From Bacteriovoracaceae bacterium UBA7317 (GTDB taxonomy: Bacteria > Bdellovibrionota > Bacteriovoracia > Bacteriovoracales > Bacteriovoracaceae), in contig DKQD01000120.1 in the NCBI GenBank assembly GCA_002474345.1, positions 1 to 64,000 of the forward strand: a stretch of 64,000 nucleotides of DNA, given 5' to 3'. The first letter of the stretch is position 1. Every line of letters starts with the position of its first letter. The notes under the pieces were generated by a model. The model saw only the letters and a program-made list of their open reading frames with translations, made no database searches and was not told where the DNA came from. Both the position numbers and the translations under genes were made by a program. Below, one piece after another: positions 43,517 through 54,300 of this stretch.

Positions 43517-45331
43517 TTAAGGACTAAATCTATTCAATTTTTTTTCTTTATCAATAAAATAAAGAATTGAATCTTTCTCATTTTGAAGTTCATTGAGTAG
43601 AGCTTCGTATTGAGTAATAACAGTAAGAGGCTTTGTTTTTTTAGTTGGAGTAAGAAAGCCACTCTCTTCTGTGAATGGAGGAACAAAAAGAAACTTTTTG
43701 GGAATTGGGAAAAATTTCTCACTCTCAAGCTCTTTAATAATAAAGGCACACTCTTTGTACAAATTAATGAGATAGGAAGGGTTTTCAACGTGCTCTTGAT
43801 AATCCTGAGACTCTTCTCCCAAGGTTATAATCCCTATTGGGATGGGACTATTTAAGATATGAACAACGACTTGTTGAATATGATTTGACTTATCAAGAAT
43901 TGTCTCCGCTATGGATTCAATATTATAAAAACGACCATCCGCTGCTTTAAGAAAGTTTTTAGACCTTCCCTTTAAAAACAGGTAACCATCTTCATCAAAT
44001 ACGCCTCTATCGCCTGTCTTAAACCAACCTTTTTCATCAAAGTTATCTTGCTTCCCAAAGTTAAGATAACCATCAAAAACATTATTACCTTTTACCCATA
44101 TATCTCCAATTCCATTTTCATCACTTTTTCTGATCTCAATCTCATTGCAAGCAGCTTTTTTTCCGCAAGAACCTCTTTTACCTACTCTATCGAAAGTTAA
44201 CGTGCAGGTCGTCTCACTCATTCCATAAGCTTCTACAATTTTTATTCCAAATGTATGAAGAAAAATATCATAAGTTTTGCCATTGAGAGCAGCTCCTCCA
44301 GAAAGAATATTTTTTAGACGAGAAAAACCAAGCTTCTTTTTAATCGCTTTTGAAAGGATTGGTTTTATAAAAAGTTTATTTTTCCAAGTGGGCGACGTTA
44401 GGTCTTTTTCCTTAAAGAATCCCCCAAGCATTTTAGTAAGTTTTTCTTCAACTCCATGGGCCAATGTTTGAAAAAGAAGGGGTACCCCAAACATATAAGT
44501 TGGTTGAATTTTAGGTAAATCCTCTAAAAAGGTATCTTTTGTCGTGATATAGCCTTGAAAAAGCCCCATGTAGGAGAGAGCAAAAATTGAAGTTTGAAAT
44601 ATATGGGCATTTGGTAAAAAAAAGGGGCAAATCTGCCTTTCTGTAACACCACCAAACATATTTTTAAGGAACCCATAACCAGAATATATAGAATTTTTGT
44701 TTGTTATGGGAACGCCTTTTGGTGTTCCTGTGGAACCCGAGGTATAGACGACTTTGAAAACATCATTTTGTTCTTTTTCAATATCAGGTATAGGAATATT
44801 AGGGATAACTGATTCATCCATCGGTAAATCAAGGGGTTCGACGGAAGAAAATCCATGGTCCCCTTTTACTTCGGTTCCTTCTATTAAAAAGACTCTTTTA
44901 AAAGATTTCTTAATATCTGAAGGTAAAGTGGAAGCTTTTTTTAAACCTTCCTGATTAAGGATCAATATATCAACATTAGAATCAATGATCTTAAAAGAAA
45001 TATGTTCAATACTGTCATTTTTATAAAAGCCTGTCGTATATTTTTTATTCATCCAACAACCCATATCAACACCCATAATATCAATGTGGTTGTCACTTAT
45101 GTATGCAACATTATGTCCTTCAAGCTTTTTATGAATAAGAGAGAAAAAGTACCCTTTACTTAGTACATCCGAAGCACGATAATTCCTATTATAATCCCCA
45201 TTATCATCTCTCATTTTTACAATTATAGGATTATTTTGTTCTTTATAAGTTTTTAATAGAATTCCAAGAAGACTTCCTCCCTCTAAAACCTTTTGGTAGA
45301 TACCCTCCAATTTTCCAAATAACTCTCTCAT
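43517..45331 (-). CDS. AMP-forming acyl-CoA synthetase (long-chain type)
   Basis: A 604-aa member of the ANL family. The AMP-binding motif VVYTSGSTGTPKGVP is at about 190-204, followed by VEAYGMSETT and WFKTGDRGVFDEDGYLFLKGRSKNFLKAADGRFYNI, the A8-type hinge of long-chain acyl-CoA synthetases. It would activate a fatty acid with ATP and CoA. Length fits that group. The C-terminal domain is slightly short and the catalytic Lys near the end (TPTKKTKPLT) is plausible. AAGGGTGAAAGG precedes the ATG. No beta-oxidation gene is near. Confidence 0.87.
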   Translation of the reverse strand: MRELFGKLEGIYQKVLEGGSLLGILLKTYKEQNNPIIVKMRDDNGDYNRNYRASDVLSKGYFFSLIHKKLEGHNVAYISDNHIDIMGVDMGCWMNKKYTTGFYKNDSIEHISFKIIDSNVDILILNQEGLKKASTLPSDIKKSFKRVFLIEGTEVKGDHGFSSVEPLDLPMDESVIPNIPIPDIEKEQNDVFKVVYTSGSTGTPKGVPITNKNSIYSGYGFLKNMFGGVTERQICPFFLPNAHIFQTSIFALSYMGLFQGYITTKDTFLEDLPKIQPTYMFGVPLLFQTLAHGVEEKLTKMLGGFFKEKDLTSPTWKNKLFIKPILSKAIKKKLGFSRLKNILSGGAALNGKTYDIFLHTFGIKIVEAYGMSETTCTLTFDRVGKRGSCGKKAACNEIEIRKSDENGIGDIWVKGNNVFDGYLNFGKQDNFDEKGWFKTGDRGVFDEDGYLFLKGRSKNFLKAADGRFYNIESIAETILDKSNHIQQVVVHILNSPIPIGIITLGEESQDYQEHVENPSYLINLYKECAFIIKELESEKFFPIPKKFLFVPPFTEESGFLTPTKKTKPLTVITQYEALLNELQNEKDSILYFIDKEKKLNRFSP

Positions 45332-45426
45332 CCTTTCACCCTTAATTTTCTGATAATTAATGTCTAGGTTATCACTAAAAAGGGAAATTTTTTTGAAAAA
45401 CCCAAAAGTTTCAATTCTTTTGACAT

Positions 45427-45461
45427 AATATCTAAGCTAAAAAAAAATGATTTTAGATATT
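45427..45461. promoter_or_regulatory. 9-bp inverted repeat next to a TTGACA box
   Basis: AATATCTAA (45427-45435) and TTAGATATT (45453-45461) are perfect arms separated by 17 bp, just after TTGACA (45420-45425) and 29 bp before the secreted transglutaminase-like gene. The best -10 spacing is unclear. It could be an operator or an RNA hairpin in the leader. Confidence 0.5.
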
Positions 45462-45489
45462 TCAAACATTATTTCAAAAGGAGGCTAAA

Positions 45490-47370
45490 ATGATCGGCCA
45501 AAAACTGTTTGCTAAACAAACCTTTAAAAAGGCCAAGTTTTTTTTACTTGTTGCCCTTTTAATTCCTCAACTCCTTTTTGCAAGAACAACCCAGTATGAC
45601 AAAATGGTTGGTGTTAATTCACCATGGAGGTTTTTAAAAAACTATACGATAAAGTTTGAAGAACTTCCTACTGAAGGATCCCTTGCTGATAAACCATGGA
45701 GTGGTGATTATTGGGCGGACTTTTTGGGTGGTACCACATATAGATGGTATCCTCTTCCAAAAAGCAAGCAGGACAAAAGAAACCCAAAAAGATTTGGTTA
45801 TAAACACCCCACCCCTGAAGAAATAAAAAAAATGGACCTACGAATTCTTTCACCAGCTGAAAAATATGATCTTTTTATGGGAGACTTAAATTGGACAATA
45901 ACAAAACAAGAAAGGGAAAGAACTGGTGTTTTAAAAACGATTAAAGGCAGCCCTAATTATGATCCTTCTTTTAAAATTGAAGGTTGGTGGGGTCTTTGTC
46001 ATGCTTGGGCGCCAGCAACTATTTTATATAAAAACCCGGCCCCAATTACCTTAAAGAACCCTCAGGGAATTAAAGTTCCATTTGGCGCATCGGATATAAA
46101 AGCCCTCCTTTCCCTCCATATGCATACAGTTCCAGAAAGATCTTCTGAGTACACTTTCCTGGGCGACAGGTGCTTCACAGATTTAAAGTCAATTTTCGGA
46201 AAATGGGCAAATTTTTGGAACACTCATTCACCAGGAGCAGATGAAAAAACCCTAAAAGAGTTAAGAAAAAAGGCCAAAGAAGGCTTAGATAATGAACTTA
46301 AAGGCTTAAAAGAGTGTAATGATATGAATCCCGGTGCCTTCCATGTAGCACTCGGAAATAGCATAGGACACAATAAAGATGGTTTCGTAATGGATAAAGA
46401 TAGAGGTGCTGAAACGTGGAATCAGGGTGTCTATGGCTATAAAGTAAAAATCCTAAAAACGAGAAATGAAAAGGTCAAAGACAAACCTTTTACGGTTCAC
46501 TCAATTGAAAACACCGTTACCTGGGTTACTGAAATTGGTCATAGCTGGAAAAAAGTTAAAGGTGGTATTGGCCTTACAACAACCAAATATATTTATGACC
46601 TCTACTTGGATGAAAATGGTAATATCAAAGGTGGAAAATGGCTAACACAAGACTTAATGGATCGTCCTGACATTATTTGGATGAGAAGACCTAGGCCAAA
46701 ATTTGAAAGAGGGCTTAAGGGTCTTACCAGTATCTACAAAGCATCTGAAAAGGAGTCATCAAAACGTTATACAAAAGATGAGTTAAAATCTTTATTTAGA
46801 AAGTCCGCAAAGAAAATAATGATGGCCAATCGATTTGTGAAAAACTCCAAAGAACTTGTCAAAATGAGAAAGGAAATGAGAGTGAGCTATTATGAAAGGC
46901 TCAAGAAAACTGTTGTAGGAAGTTTCTTTAGTCAAATGAAAGAGCGCGATAATAGAGACAAGAGAATTTTGGAATCTTTAAGGCCTAAATTAGAGAGAGC
47001 GAGGAAAAGAATTGCTAGAGAAAATGATTTAAAAGATAAAAAACATGATAAAAACAAACCATGTCTTTACAGTCTTGTTAATTGGAAAGGGAAACTTAGG
47101 AAGGAGTTTTTAGAAAAGAAAAACGGGGCCAATAACTGTAAAAAAGCAAGGTCCAAATGTGAGAAAAATAAGCGCCATAGATGGGAAAATTGCTACTATG
47201 GAAAAGCGACCGACCACTATAAACCTTGCACTTTCGAACTTTTAAGTAAAAAAGGTAAGTCTCTCGGAAAGTTTACAGAGAACGGAGCTTATGGAGAATT
47301 TAATTGCAAAGTTTCAAAGTTAAGATGCTCAGTCAGGAAGTTATTTGTTCGAAAATGCGTAAAAAGATGA
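45490..47370 (+). CDS. Secreted transglutaminase-elicitor family enzyme with Cys-rich tail repeats
   Basis: A 626-aa exported protein (signal peptide about 1-32). The core (about 50-410) matches the transglutaminase-elicitor family known from Phytophthora GP42: LSPAEKYDLFMGD, GWWGLCHAWAPA (C170, H171, expected nucleophile region), FGASDIKALLSLHMH, PGAFHVALGNSIG, then MDKDRGAETWNQGVYGY. Such enzymes crosslink or deamidate Gln side chains. After a coiled, basic linker the C-terminus carries two Cys-rich repeats (about 521-565 and 577-626: KPC.YSL...KGK...F...N...NC...R..C...R...C). AAAAGGAGGC precedes the ATG. It converges with its paralogue across a strong terminator. Confidence 0.8.
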   Translation: MIGQKLFAKQTFKKAKFFLLVALLIPQLLFARTTQYDKMVGVNSPWRFLKNYTIKFEELPTEGSLADKPWSGDYWADFLGGTTYRWYPLPKSKQDKRNPKRFGYKHPTPEEIKKMDLRILSPAEKYDLFMGDLNWTITKQERERTGVLKTIKGSPNYDPSFKIEGWWGLCHAWAPATILYKNPAPITLKNPQGIKVPFGASDIKALLSLHMHTVPERSSEYTFLGDRCFTDLKSIFGKWANFWNTHSPGADEKTLKELRKKAKEGLDNELKGLKECNDMNPGAFHVALGNSIGHNKDGFVMDKDRGAETWNQGVYGYKVKILKTRNEKVKDKPFTVHSIENTVTWVTEIGHSWKKVKGGIGLTTTKYIYDLYLDENGNIKGGKWLTQDLMDRPDIIWMRRPRPKFERGLKGLTSIYKASEKESSKRYTKDELKSLFRKSAKKIMMANRFVKNSKELVKMRKEMRVSYYERLKKTVVGSFFSQMKERDNRDKRILESLRPKLERARKRIARENDLKDKKHDKNKPCLYSLVNWKGKLRKEFLEKKNGANNCKKARSKCEKNKRHRWENCYYGKATDHYKPCTFELLSKKGKSLGKFTENGAYGEFNCKVSKLRCSVRKLFVRKCVKR

Positions 47371-47397
47371 GAACTTTTTAATAAAATTTTTGTAAAA

Positions 47398-47424
47398 AAA
47401 AAGGGCCTTTAAAAGGCCCTTTTT
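47398..47424. terminator. Bidirectional terminator between the two transglutaminase-like genes
   Basis: AAAAAGGGCCTT-TAA-AAGGCCCTTTTT, a perfect 12-bp stem that gives a GC stem and T tract on both strands. It serves both convergent genes. Confidence 0.92.
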
Positions 47425-47448
47425 CCCGCTAGGCTTGAAAATTTTTGA

Positions 47449-48615
47449 TTATTTATTTTTTAAGGACATCTTATAAATCTTTTTTAGATTCCTAAAGTAA
47501 CCACTGAACTTAGGTTTTTCTTGTTTCCAAATAAAGTCTGGTCTATCGTATGAAATCCAAGACCCACCTACAATTCTATCTTTAGAATCTAACTCTAGAG
47601 CGTATTCATAATCATCTACATTATATCCGTACATAAGACCCTTTTCACCGTCTTCATCAAGTTCATTTTCATAGAAATCAACTAGTTTATTAACTTCTGA
47701 ATGAGGCTCTTCATCTATATAGAAAACTTCTGTTTTCAAAACAACTTCTTTAACTGTTCTAGGGTCAGCTCCACGCGAAGGGGCCCTCATAGAAATGACT
47801 TCAGAATCATAACGGAAGACAGCTTGGTTCCAAACCTCAAGGTCTCTCGTTTTATCCATAATAAAAGATTCATTCATTTTGCCAATTTGGTTTGCTAAGG
47901 CAATATGAAATGCACCAGCATTTGTATCTTGACAAGCCGCTTTGTTTTCTACAGCTCTTGGATTCTTTTTAAAATCAAAATTACAACGTCTACCCAGGTT
48001 ATAAGTTTTAACCTTCCTCTGATTCATGTGCATGTGATAAGTTAAAAGCGCCTTAAGATCTGAGGAATTAAAGTTTATTTTATGACCTCTCTTCCCTCTA
48101 ACAGTCACCTTACCAGGTGCTTTATACAAATAAGTTGCTGGTGCCCAAGCATGACACAAGCCTTCCCATTCAGGGATTTCTCTATCAGTAAAGATTCCAG
48201 TTCTCTTTCTCTCGTATTTTGTCAGAGGAAAATTTCTTTTTCCAAGATATAAGTCGTATTTTTCAGCAGGCGATAATTTGTTAATATCAGTTCCTTTACC
48301 TGGTGTCTCATACATATATGAAGATTTATCATCCTCTCCAATTTGCCAACGAAAGGTTATTCCCCCTCTCCAAGTTGCCCAATAATCTCCTGTCCAAGGA
48401 GTTTCAGTTAACTCTCCTGATAAGTTTAGCCCACCATCGAGAGAAAGACCTTTTTCATTGGTTTTAAAAGAGAAAGTTGTCTCGTAATTTTTGGTTCCAA
48501 AGTTAAAAGGTGAATTTGCCCTGTCCCATCCGGAAAAACTATAAGCTTTGGGTAAGAAAGCAGTTAAAGTTAAGATTAATAAAGCAAACTTTTTTAAAAA
48601 GGTTTTGAAATACAT
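47449..48615 (-). CDS. Secreted transglutaminase-elicitor family enzyme
   Basis: A 388-aa exported protein, paralogue of the rightward gene next to it but without the Cys-rich tail. Signal peptide 1-26. Family blocks: TPWTGDYWATWRGGITFRW, KLSPAEKYDLYLGK, EWEGLCHAWAPATYLYK (C154, H155), NFNSSDLKALLTYHMH, NAGAFHIALANQIG, MDKTRDLEVWNQAVFRY and SYDRPDFIWKQ. The Cys-His motif is intact, so it is probably active as a transglutaminase or cysteine hydrolase in the envelope or outside. GGAGAATTT precedes the ATG. Confidence 0.82.
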   Translation of the reverse strand: MYFKTFLKKFALLILTLTAFLPKAYSFSGWDRANSPFNFGTKNYETTFSFKTNEKGLSLDGGLNLSGELTETPWTGDYWATWRGGITFRWQIGEDDKSSYMYETPGKGTDINKLSPAEKYDLYLGKRNFPLTKYERKRTGIFTDREIPEWEGLCHAWAPATYLYKAPGKVTVRGKRGHKINFNSSDLKALLTYHMHMNQRKVKTYNLGRRCNFDFKKNPRAVENKAACQDTNAGAFHIALANQIGKMNESFIMDKTRDLEVWNQAVFRYDSEVISMRAPSRGADPRTVKEVVLKTEVFYIDEEPHSEVNKLVDFYENELDEDGEKGLMYGYNVDDYEYALELDSKDRIVGGSWISYDRPDFIWKQEKPKFSGYFRNLKKIYKMSLKNK

Positions 48616-48926
48616 AAATTCTCCATCGATTTAAGGTGCAATACATCAATAAACCGGAGAATCAGTAATTTCAAATTCAAAAATAAATAAAGAAATTTTT
48701 TTATGCTTCAGCATTTATTTGTTTAATTAAAGATATTTATTATTGGTAGATTTTAGATAATCGATAAAATTTGTTTATATTTATTAGAAGGTCATCATTT
48801 TTTCAAAAAGACGCAACTTAAGTAAATTTTAAACTATAATTCATTTAAATAAATTACCTCCTTAATTATATATTTTTTTTAAAATAAAATATTTTTTAGA
48901 ATAGTGAAAAAATAGGGGGTCTCAAA
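48616..48926. other. 311-bp AT-rich divergent intergenic region
   Basis: Separates the leftward transglutaminase-like gene from the rightward solute-binding gene. A perfect TATAAT at 48835-48840 could be the -10 box of the rightward gene, but no good -35 box is placed before it. I see no RNA gene or open frame here. Confidence 0.5.
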
Positions 48927-49796
48927 ATGAAAGGGTTATTTATCCTATTTGGTCTTTTAAGTTCTTTAAACCTTTATTCCAAGTCAAGCGTCACACTTGC
49001 CGCAGGAGATTGGCCTCCATTTTTAAAAAAGAAAGGCCTGGCCCACCTTGGAGTAGGTGCTCATATTGTAAAAAAGGCCTTAAAAAGTCAGGGAATCCAA
49101 GTAAAGTTTAAGTTTTATCCCTGGTCGAGAGGAATGACTGAGGCAAAAAAAGCAAAAAAAGTAGATGGGGCCATCTTATGGCTGAAAAACCCAGATAGAG
49201 AGAAGATTTTTTACTATAGTGATAAAGTTATGGCCGAAACAAATGTCTTCTTCCATCTAAAGGGTTCATCTTTTAAATGTAGTTCAGATAATAATTTATT
49301 GGCCTATAAGTGCATGGAAGAAATTGCTAAAAAGAACTTGAGAGTTGGTGGGATATATAAATTTAGTTATTCAAATCATTTTGATAAAGCTGTTGGGAAA
49401 TCAGGTGATAAAGACGATTCTTCAAAGGCCATTATTAAAAACTTTAAAAGAAAAAGAAATAGCATCATTAACTTCGAGATGTTAATTAAGGGTAAAATCG
49501 ATCTCTATCCTCAAGAAATCAATGTTGGTTATTATGAGCTTAACAATCTAATTAAAAATAAGTCAGATGCAACAAAAGTAACTCACCTTAATATTCCTCT
49601 TCAAGAAAAGCCTTCGTACCTCATAATGAGTAAGAAAAATAAAATAAACGAGAAAATTATTAAAAAGTTTAACGAAGGGCTCAAGGCACTAAGAGAATCA
49701 GGTGAATATGAGAAAATGTTAGCACTAGACAAATCAGGTGGTTATGCTTGCAAAGAATTCAAAAAGGAAAACTCTGGAACAATACCTGGTTGTTAA
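48927..49796 (+). CDS. Periplasmic solute-binding protein of the SBP_bac_3 type
   Basis: A 289-aa exported protein. Signal peptide 1-18, then VTLAAGDWPPFLKK.GLAHLGVGAHIVKKALKSQGIQVKFKFYPWSRGMTEAKKAKKVDGAIL, the opening of amino-acid-type binding proteins (family 3). The C-terminus has KINEKIIKKFNEGLKALRESGEYEKML, also typical. Four Cys (two near residue 115-130, two at the end) suggest disulfides. No ABC permease or ATPase is adjacent, so it may work with a remote transporter or as a receptor for the nearby sensor kinases. GGGGTCTC precedes the ATG. Confidence 0.82.
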   Translation: MKGLFILFGLLSSLNLYSKSSVTLAAGDWPPFLKKKGLAHLGVGAHIVKKALKSQGIQVKFKFYPWSRGMTEAKKAKKVDGAILWLKNPDREKIFYYSDKVMAETNVFFHLKGSSFKCSSDNNLLAYKCMEEIAKKNLRVGGIYKFSYSNHFDKAVGKSGDKDDSSKAIIKNFKRKRNSIINFEMLIKGKIDLYPQEINVGYYELNNLIKNKSDATKVTHLNIPLQEKPSYLIMSKKNKINEKIIKKFNEGLKALRESGEYEKMLALDKSGGYACKEFKKENSGTIPGC

Positions 49797-49814
49797 ATAT
49801 TTATTTTAATTAGG

Positions 49815-49856
49815 AAGGCCTGTAAAAAAATCTTCTTAGTTTTATTTACAGGCCTT
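49815..49856. terminator. Terminator between convergent genes
   Basis: AAGGCCTGTAAA (49815-49826) pairs perfectly with TTTACAGGCCTT (49845-49856) around an 18-base loop rich in T. It lies between the solute-binding gene and the end of the leftward kinase operon and may act in both directions. Confidence 0.8.
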
Positions 49857-49874
49857 ATATATTAAAAGTTTTAA

Positions 49875-51374
49875 TCAAGCTACTTTTTTGAGTTCCTTAG
49901 GAATTTCCATATAGAAAACCGTTCCTTCACTCCCGCTTCGAATGTCAAGAGTACCATCGTGCTCTTCGACTATTTTTCTAGCAATCATAAAGCCAAGACC
50001 AGAGTGTTCTTGATTCTCATTGAAAGACATTTTTTCAAAGAAATTAACTCTATCTTTCTTTGAGAAGTGCGGCCCATTGTTTTTTACTTCAAATAAGAAA
50101 CTATTCTTTTTCTCTTTAAAAACAATTGATATAATTGGCTTTTCTATACCCTCATAAACAAGAATTTTTCTAGAACTATTTACAAGGTATCCAATAGCCC
50201 TTTTTAATTTAATTCCATCACACTCAATCACAGATTCATTTTCACAATCGACATTAAAATTGATTTCATAAAATCTTAAAACATCTTTAAATTTTCCCTT
50301 AAGGTAGTGGGATATATTATCTACTTTGTGAGGTTTTATATTTAAATGTTCCTGGTATTTTTCACTCATTAAATCTATGATAAGAAAAAGCAGATCATCA
50401 CACGATGTTAAGAGGATTCCTTTTAACATCGTATAAAACTCTGATTCTTTAGCATCACTTCTGAACATATGCGAAACTGTTTTGATTGTATTAATTACAT
50501 CCCTAAAATCATAAAGTAAGTTTTCCAAACCACTTTCAACATTCACTTTTTTAAGAATACTTAGATTAACCTCTTCAAAACTCTGCAAAGTAAGAGGTAT
50601 CTTGACCCTCTCGCTAATCAAGATTAGACTTTCTTTTATAATTTCTTCCTCAAATTCAGTCATATTTTCTTTTAAATTAAATAAAAAGCTATTTTTATTA
50701 CTAAATTGAATAGCGCAACGATTTCCAAATTTATAAAAATTAAGTATTTCTGATTTCTTTTCTGCCAATAAGTTAATATATTTTTGAGGTACGGCAATTT
50801 GTCGACCAATATAAGAATCACAATAAACCTTACCTGTAACTTTCTTAAGATCTTTATGCCTCCACATACCGAAAGAGGATAATTCTAGCTCCTCTCCCAT
50901 AATATCAATAAAAATCTTATTTATGTCGTTCTTATCATTTGAATCCTTGAACTTTTTAATTAGATAATTGCCAACTTCAATCTTGAGGTCGTATTTAATC
51001 ATTTTCTTGACCAACTGAATTCCGAGTGCATTATCCCTAGGTAAAGTTAATTCGATATGTTCAGAATCAAGTGATACCTTATTTGATTTAACCTCTGATT
51101 CAAATAATACCATCTCAAATTTGATAAGCTTTTCTTTTAATTTATTACTGAATTTATTTATTTCCGTTTTAGAAAAAGAATCTTTATTAACAAAAAGAAA
51201 ATACTTAACCTTCTTTTTGCCAATTTTTTGTCTTAGATCACTCGTGATGGAATTAAGACTGGTCTTTTTTATTGCCTTTAATCCAACATCCTTAAGTCCA
51301 GAGAAAAGAGCTAGCTCATTCTCATTGAACTTTTTAGATATCAAATAAGATATATTAGACCGATTATACCGCAC
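49875..51374 (-). CDS. Histidine-kinase-like protein with degenerate ATPase domain
   Basis: A 499-aa cytoplasmic protein. The C-terminal third is a histidine-kinase ATPase: AIGYLVNSSRK (N box), EVKNNGPHFSKKDRVNFFEK (G1 and F boxes), SGLGFMIARKIVEEHDGTLDI (G2). In the G1 box the usual DNGPG Asp is Asn and the last Gly is His, so ATP binding may be poor. No clear phosphorylatable His of a HisKA helix is seen; THMSF-like helices near residue 300 (VINTIKTVSHMF) are a weak candidate. The N-terminal 250 residues are unrecognised. It starts at GTG 9 bp after the large kinase gene, as third gene of the CheY-kinase operon. Confidence 0.7.
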   Translation of the reverse strand: MRYNRSNISYLISKKFNENELALFSGLKDVGLKAIKKTSLNSITSDLRQKIGKKKVKYFLFVNKDSFSKTEINKFSNKLKEKLIKFEMVLFESEVKSNKVSLDSEHIELTLPRDNALGIQLVKKMIKYDLKIEVGNYLIKKFKDSNDKNDINKIFIDIMGEELELSSFGMWRHKDLKKVTGKVYCDSYIGRQIAVPQKYINLLAEKKSEILNFYKFGNRCAIQFSNKNSFLFNLKENMTEFEEEIIKESLILISERVKIPLTLQSFEEVNLSILKKVNVESGLENLLYDFRDVINTIKTVSHMFRSDAKESEFYTMLKGILLTSCDDLLFLIIDLMSEKYQEHLNIKPHKVDNISHYLKGKFKDVLRFYEINFNVDCENESVIECDGIKLKRAIGYLVNSSRKILVYEGIEKPIISIVFKEKKNSFLFEVKNNGPHFSKKDRVNFFEKMSFNENQEHSGLGFMIARKIVEEHDGTLDIRSGSEGTVFYMEIPKELKKVA

Positions 51375-51383
51375 CTTAATTCC

Positions 51384-54300
51384 TTAACCTTTATTATCAT
51401 TAATTTTTATAACAAAAACTGTTCCCGAACCAAACTTTGATTCAACAAAAACCTCTCCTCCAATTTTATTAACATTTTCCTTAACAATATCCATTCCAAT
51501 ACCACGCCCTGATAATTCATCTACTGTATCTTTTTGACTAAAGTTCGGAGTAAAAATTACTTTTATAATTTCCTCATCACTCATTTTTTTAAGTTGATCT
51601 TCCGTTAATAAACCTTTTTGAACGGCTTTTTTTCCTATAAGCTGGGGATCAATTCCCTTACCATCATCTTCAATTGTTATTTCTATTGAATCGTCAGCAA
51701 GGTTTTCTTTACACCTTACTTTTATTGTTCCTTTGGGGTTTTTCCCCATTTCTTGTCTTTCTTTTGGCAATTCCAAACCATGATCCAAAGCGTTTCTTAA
51801 AATATGAACCATTGCATCTTGTAGGAGGTTATATGACTCTTTATTCATCGCGACCCCATCTCCATCCAAAATGAAGTCAACACTCTTACTTAACTTTAAA
51901 GCAATATCATCTATCATGGTTTTGAACTTAGACATCTGTGGAAGTATTGGGATATCTTTTAGCTTTTGGACTGCTTTTTTAATCCTATCTATATTGCCTT
52001 CTTCAATAATTTTTTCTAGTTTTTTAATGTTCCTCATCACAACAGGCCAGGTCTCTACCTTTTTAATATTCATATCACCCTGTTTCTCGATAAAGAACCC
52101 ATTAACTAATTGGTAAAAGTCTATTAGCTTCATATAATAATAATAGTCGACATTTTTAAAAAATAATTCCATAACACCAGCAAGTGGATCACCTTGATGG
52201 GCAAGACTTTTTATTTTAGAAGGCAAGTTGTTCGTTATTCTCGCTGTTTTCAACTCTACTCGAAACAAACTAAGCTTTGGATTTTCTGAGCTATTAAAAA
52301 GAAAAATATCCAGGCCTGAATCTAACTTATAAAAATCTTGCGAACCAAGCCATTTAGATGCTTCCAAAAAGAAATAACTTGGTTTTATTTCATTTTTAAT
52401 AAAAATGTCCAAAACAGAATGCAAAATTATTTCATGATCAAGCTCTAGTATTGAAGATTCAATTTCACTTAATTTTTTACCTTCATCATTTATGACTTTT
52501 TCGAAACCCTCAATATACTTCTTTCTCTGACTATGATCTTTTACCTTTGAAAACTCGAGGTATGATATGAGTGAACAATAACGCCACAAGACTTCAAATA
52601 AGCTCTTTATATTGTCACTATCTTCTAACTTTGTTAATCCTTTTAAATCCGCTGCTATCTTATTAACAAATAAAAGGTCCATTTTATTCGCTTGCTCAAT
52701 AAGCGCGCCTAAAGCTATATTATACTCACGATTTCTTTTACTTTCTTTAAAAGATACCGTTAATTTATATATATTATTAAATAGTTCTGCCCACTCACTT
52801 TTTGTAAAAGCAAAAGGCTTATTCAAATCTGATTGCATATAAACAGTTTTTACCTGATCTTTTATTTCAATAAAATTGTCTATAAAACGTGTAGAAAAAT
52901 CATCTAATGAGATATCATCCAACTTTTCTAAGAGAGAAAAGCTAGTTTCAAAGTTTTGAACCTTTTCTCTTACAATACTTAAAGATGAGGAAGACCTGAG
53001 ACAACCTTTTAATGAATGAGTTGTCCTCTTTAATTGAACCTTAAATTCATCAGTTAACTCTTTGCTTTTTATATTGTTAAACTCTTCTCTTCTGCCCTTT
53101 ATTGACTCGTTACTGCTTAACTTTTTTTCCGAGTTTGTTAAATTAATACAAATTAGATTGTCTAAATCCGTTAAATAACCATGAGTTTCTTTTAATAACT
53201 TTTTACCAAACTCATTCTCTAGACGAAAAACCTTTTTAGCTAGGTTTCCATAGTCATTAATCTCTTGCCTTAAAAAATAAAGATTATCAATAAGGTCTCC
53301 GACATCTTCTTTATCAAAATGATCACCTTTATTTTCCTGAATTTCTTTAACTTGGCTTTCTGTAATATGAGTTAAAGAGGATATAGACTCGAAATTAAAA
53401 GCCCTTGCATTTCCCTTCAAAGTATGGAGGAAGCGAAACATATTTTTTACAGAGTTATCCTTTTCACTCTTAGGATTTTTTGCCAATGCCATCGTATCGT
53501 CTATAAGGCTTCTTGCATTGATTAAAAAGTTTTCGACATCCTCGATTTCAGCATTGGCCATCTCAGTAATAATCGATATATTCTTTTCATTGGATTTCTT
53601 TTCTTTTTTTATTTCCTTCTCTAACTTTTCTCTTTCCGTTACATCTTCAACATTAAACATTATTTTTTCTAAAAGTTCGTTCTCATCCCAAAGCGGTATG
53701 TAGTTTACAGAAAATGTTTTTACTTCCTTAACGAAACCTTTAGAGTCATATATATTATAATGAATCTTACTCAATAAATGATCTTCAACCATTTCCCACT
53801 GTAAAGAGTTTGCTCCAAATATAACACTATAAGCACTAAATAAATTAGCATAGTCTTCAGAAGCCAAGTCTACATCTTTGTATAGAGTTTTAAAAATATC
53901 TTTTCCCAAAATGTCATGGGAAAAACAGGTATCAGTGAAACTTGACACAGGCGGAATGACGTTCCAATCACCATTGACACAAAATATGGCCTGCTTCATA
54001 TTATTTAATAGGTTTGAAACCTTATCTTTTTCTTCTTCTATTTCTTGAGTTGCCTCTTTCACCTTATCTTCTAGATTTTCTGCATAATCTCTCAATTTTT
54101 CGTGGGAGATTTGTAGGTTTTTTTTCATTTTATTGAAACTATCTACAAGCTTCTCTAATTCATCACTCTTTTTTTGCTCTTCTCTTTCTAGAGTCAGATC
54201 ACCAACTTGTAAATCATCCAGACTGAAGTTCTCTGCATAATGGGCCATTTTTTGGAGATGGGAAGAAACATACTTTCTAAAAACTGAATAAATAATAAGA

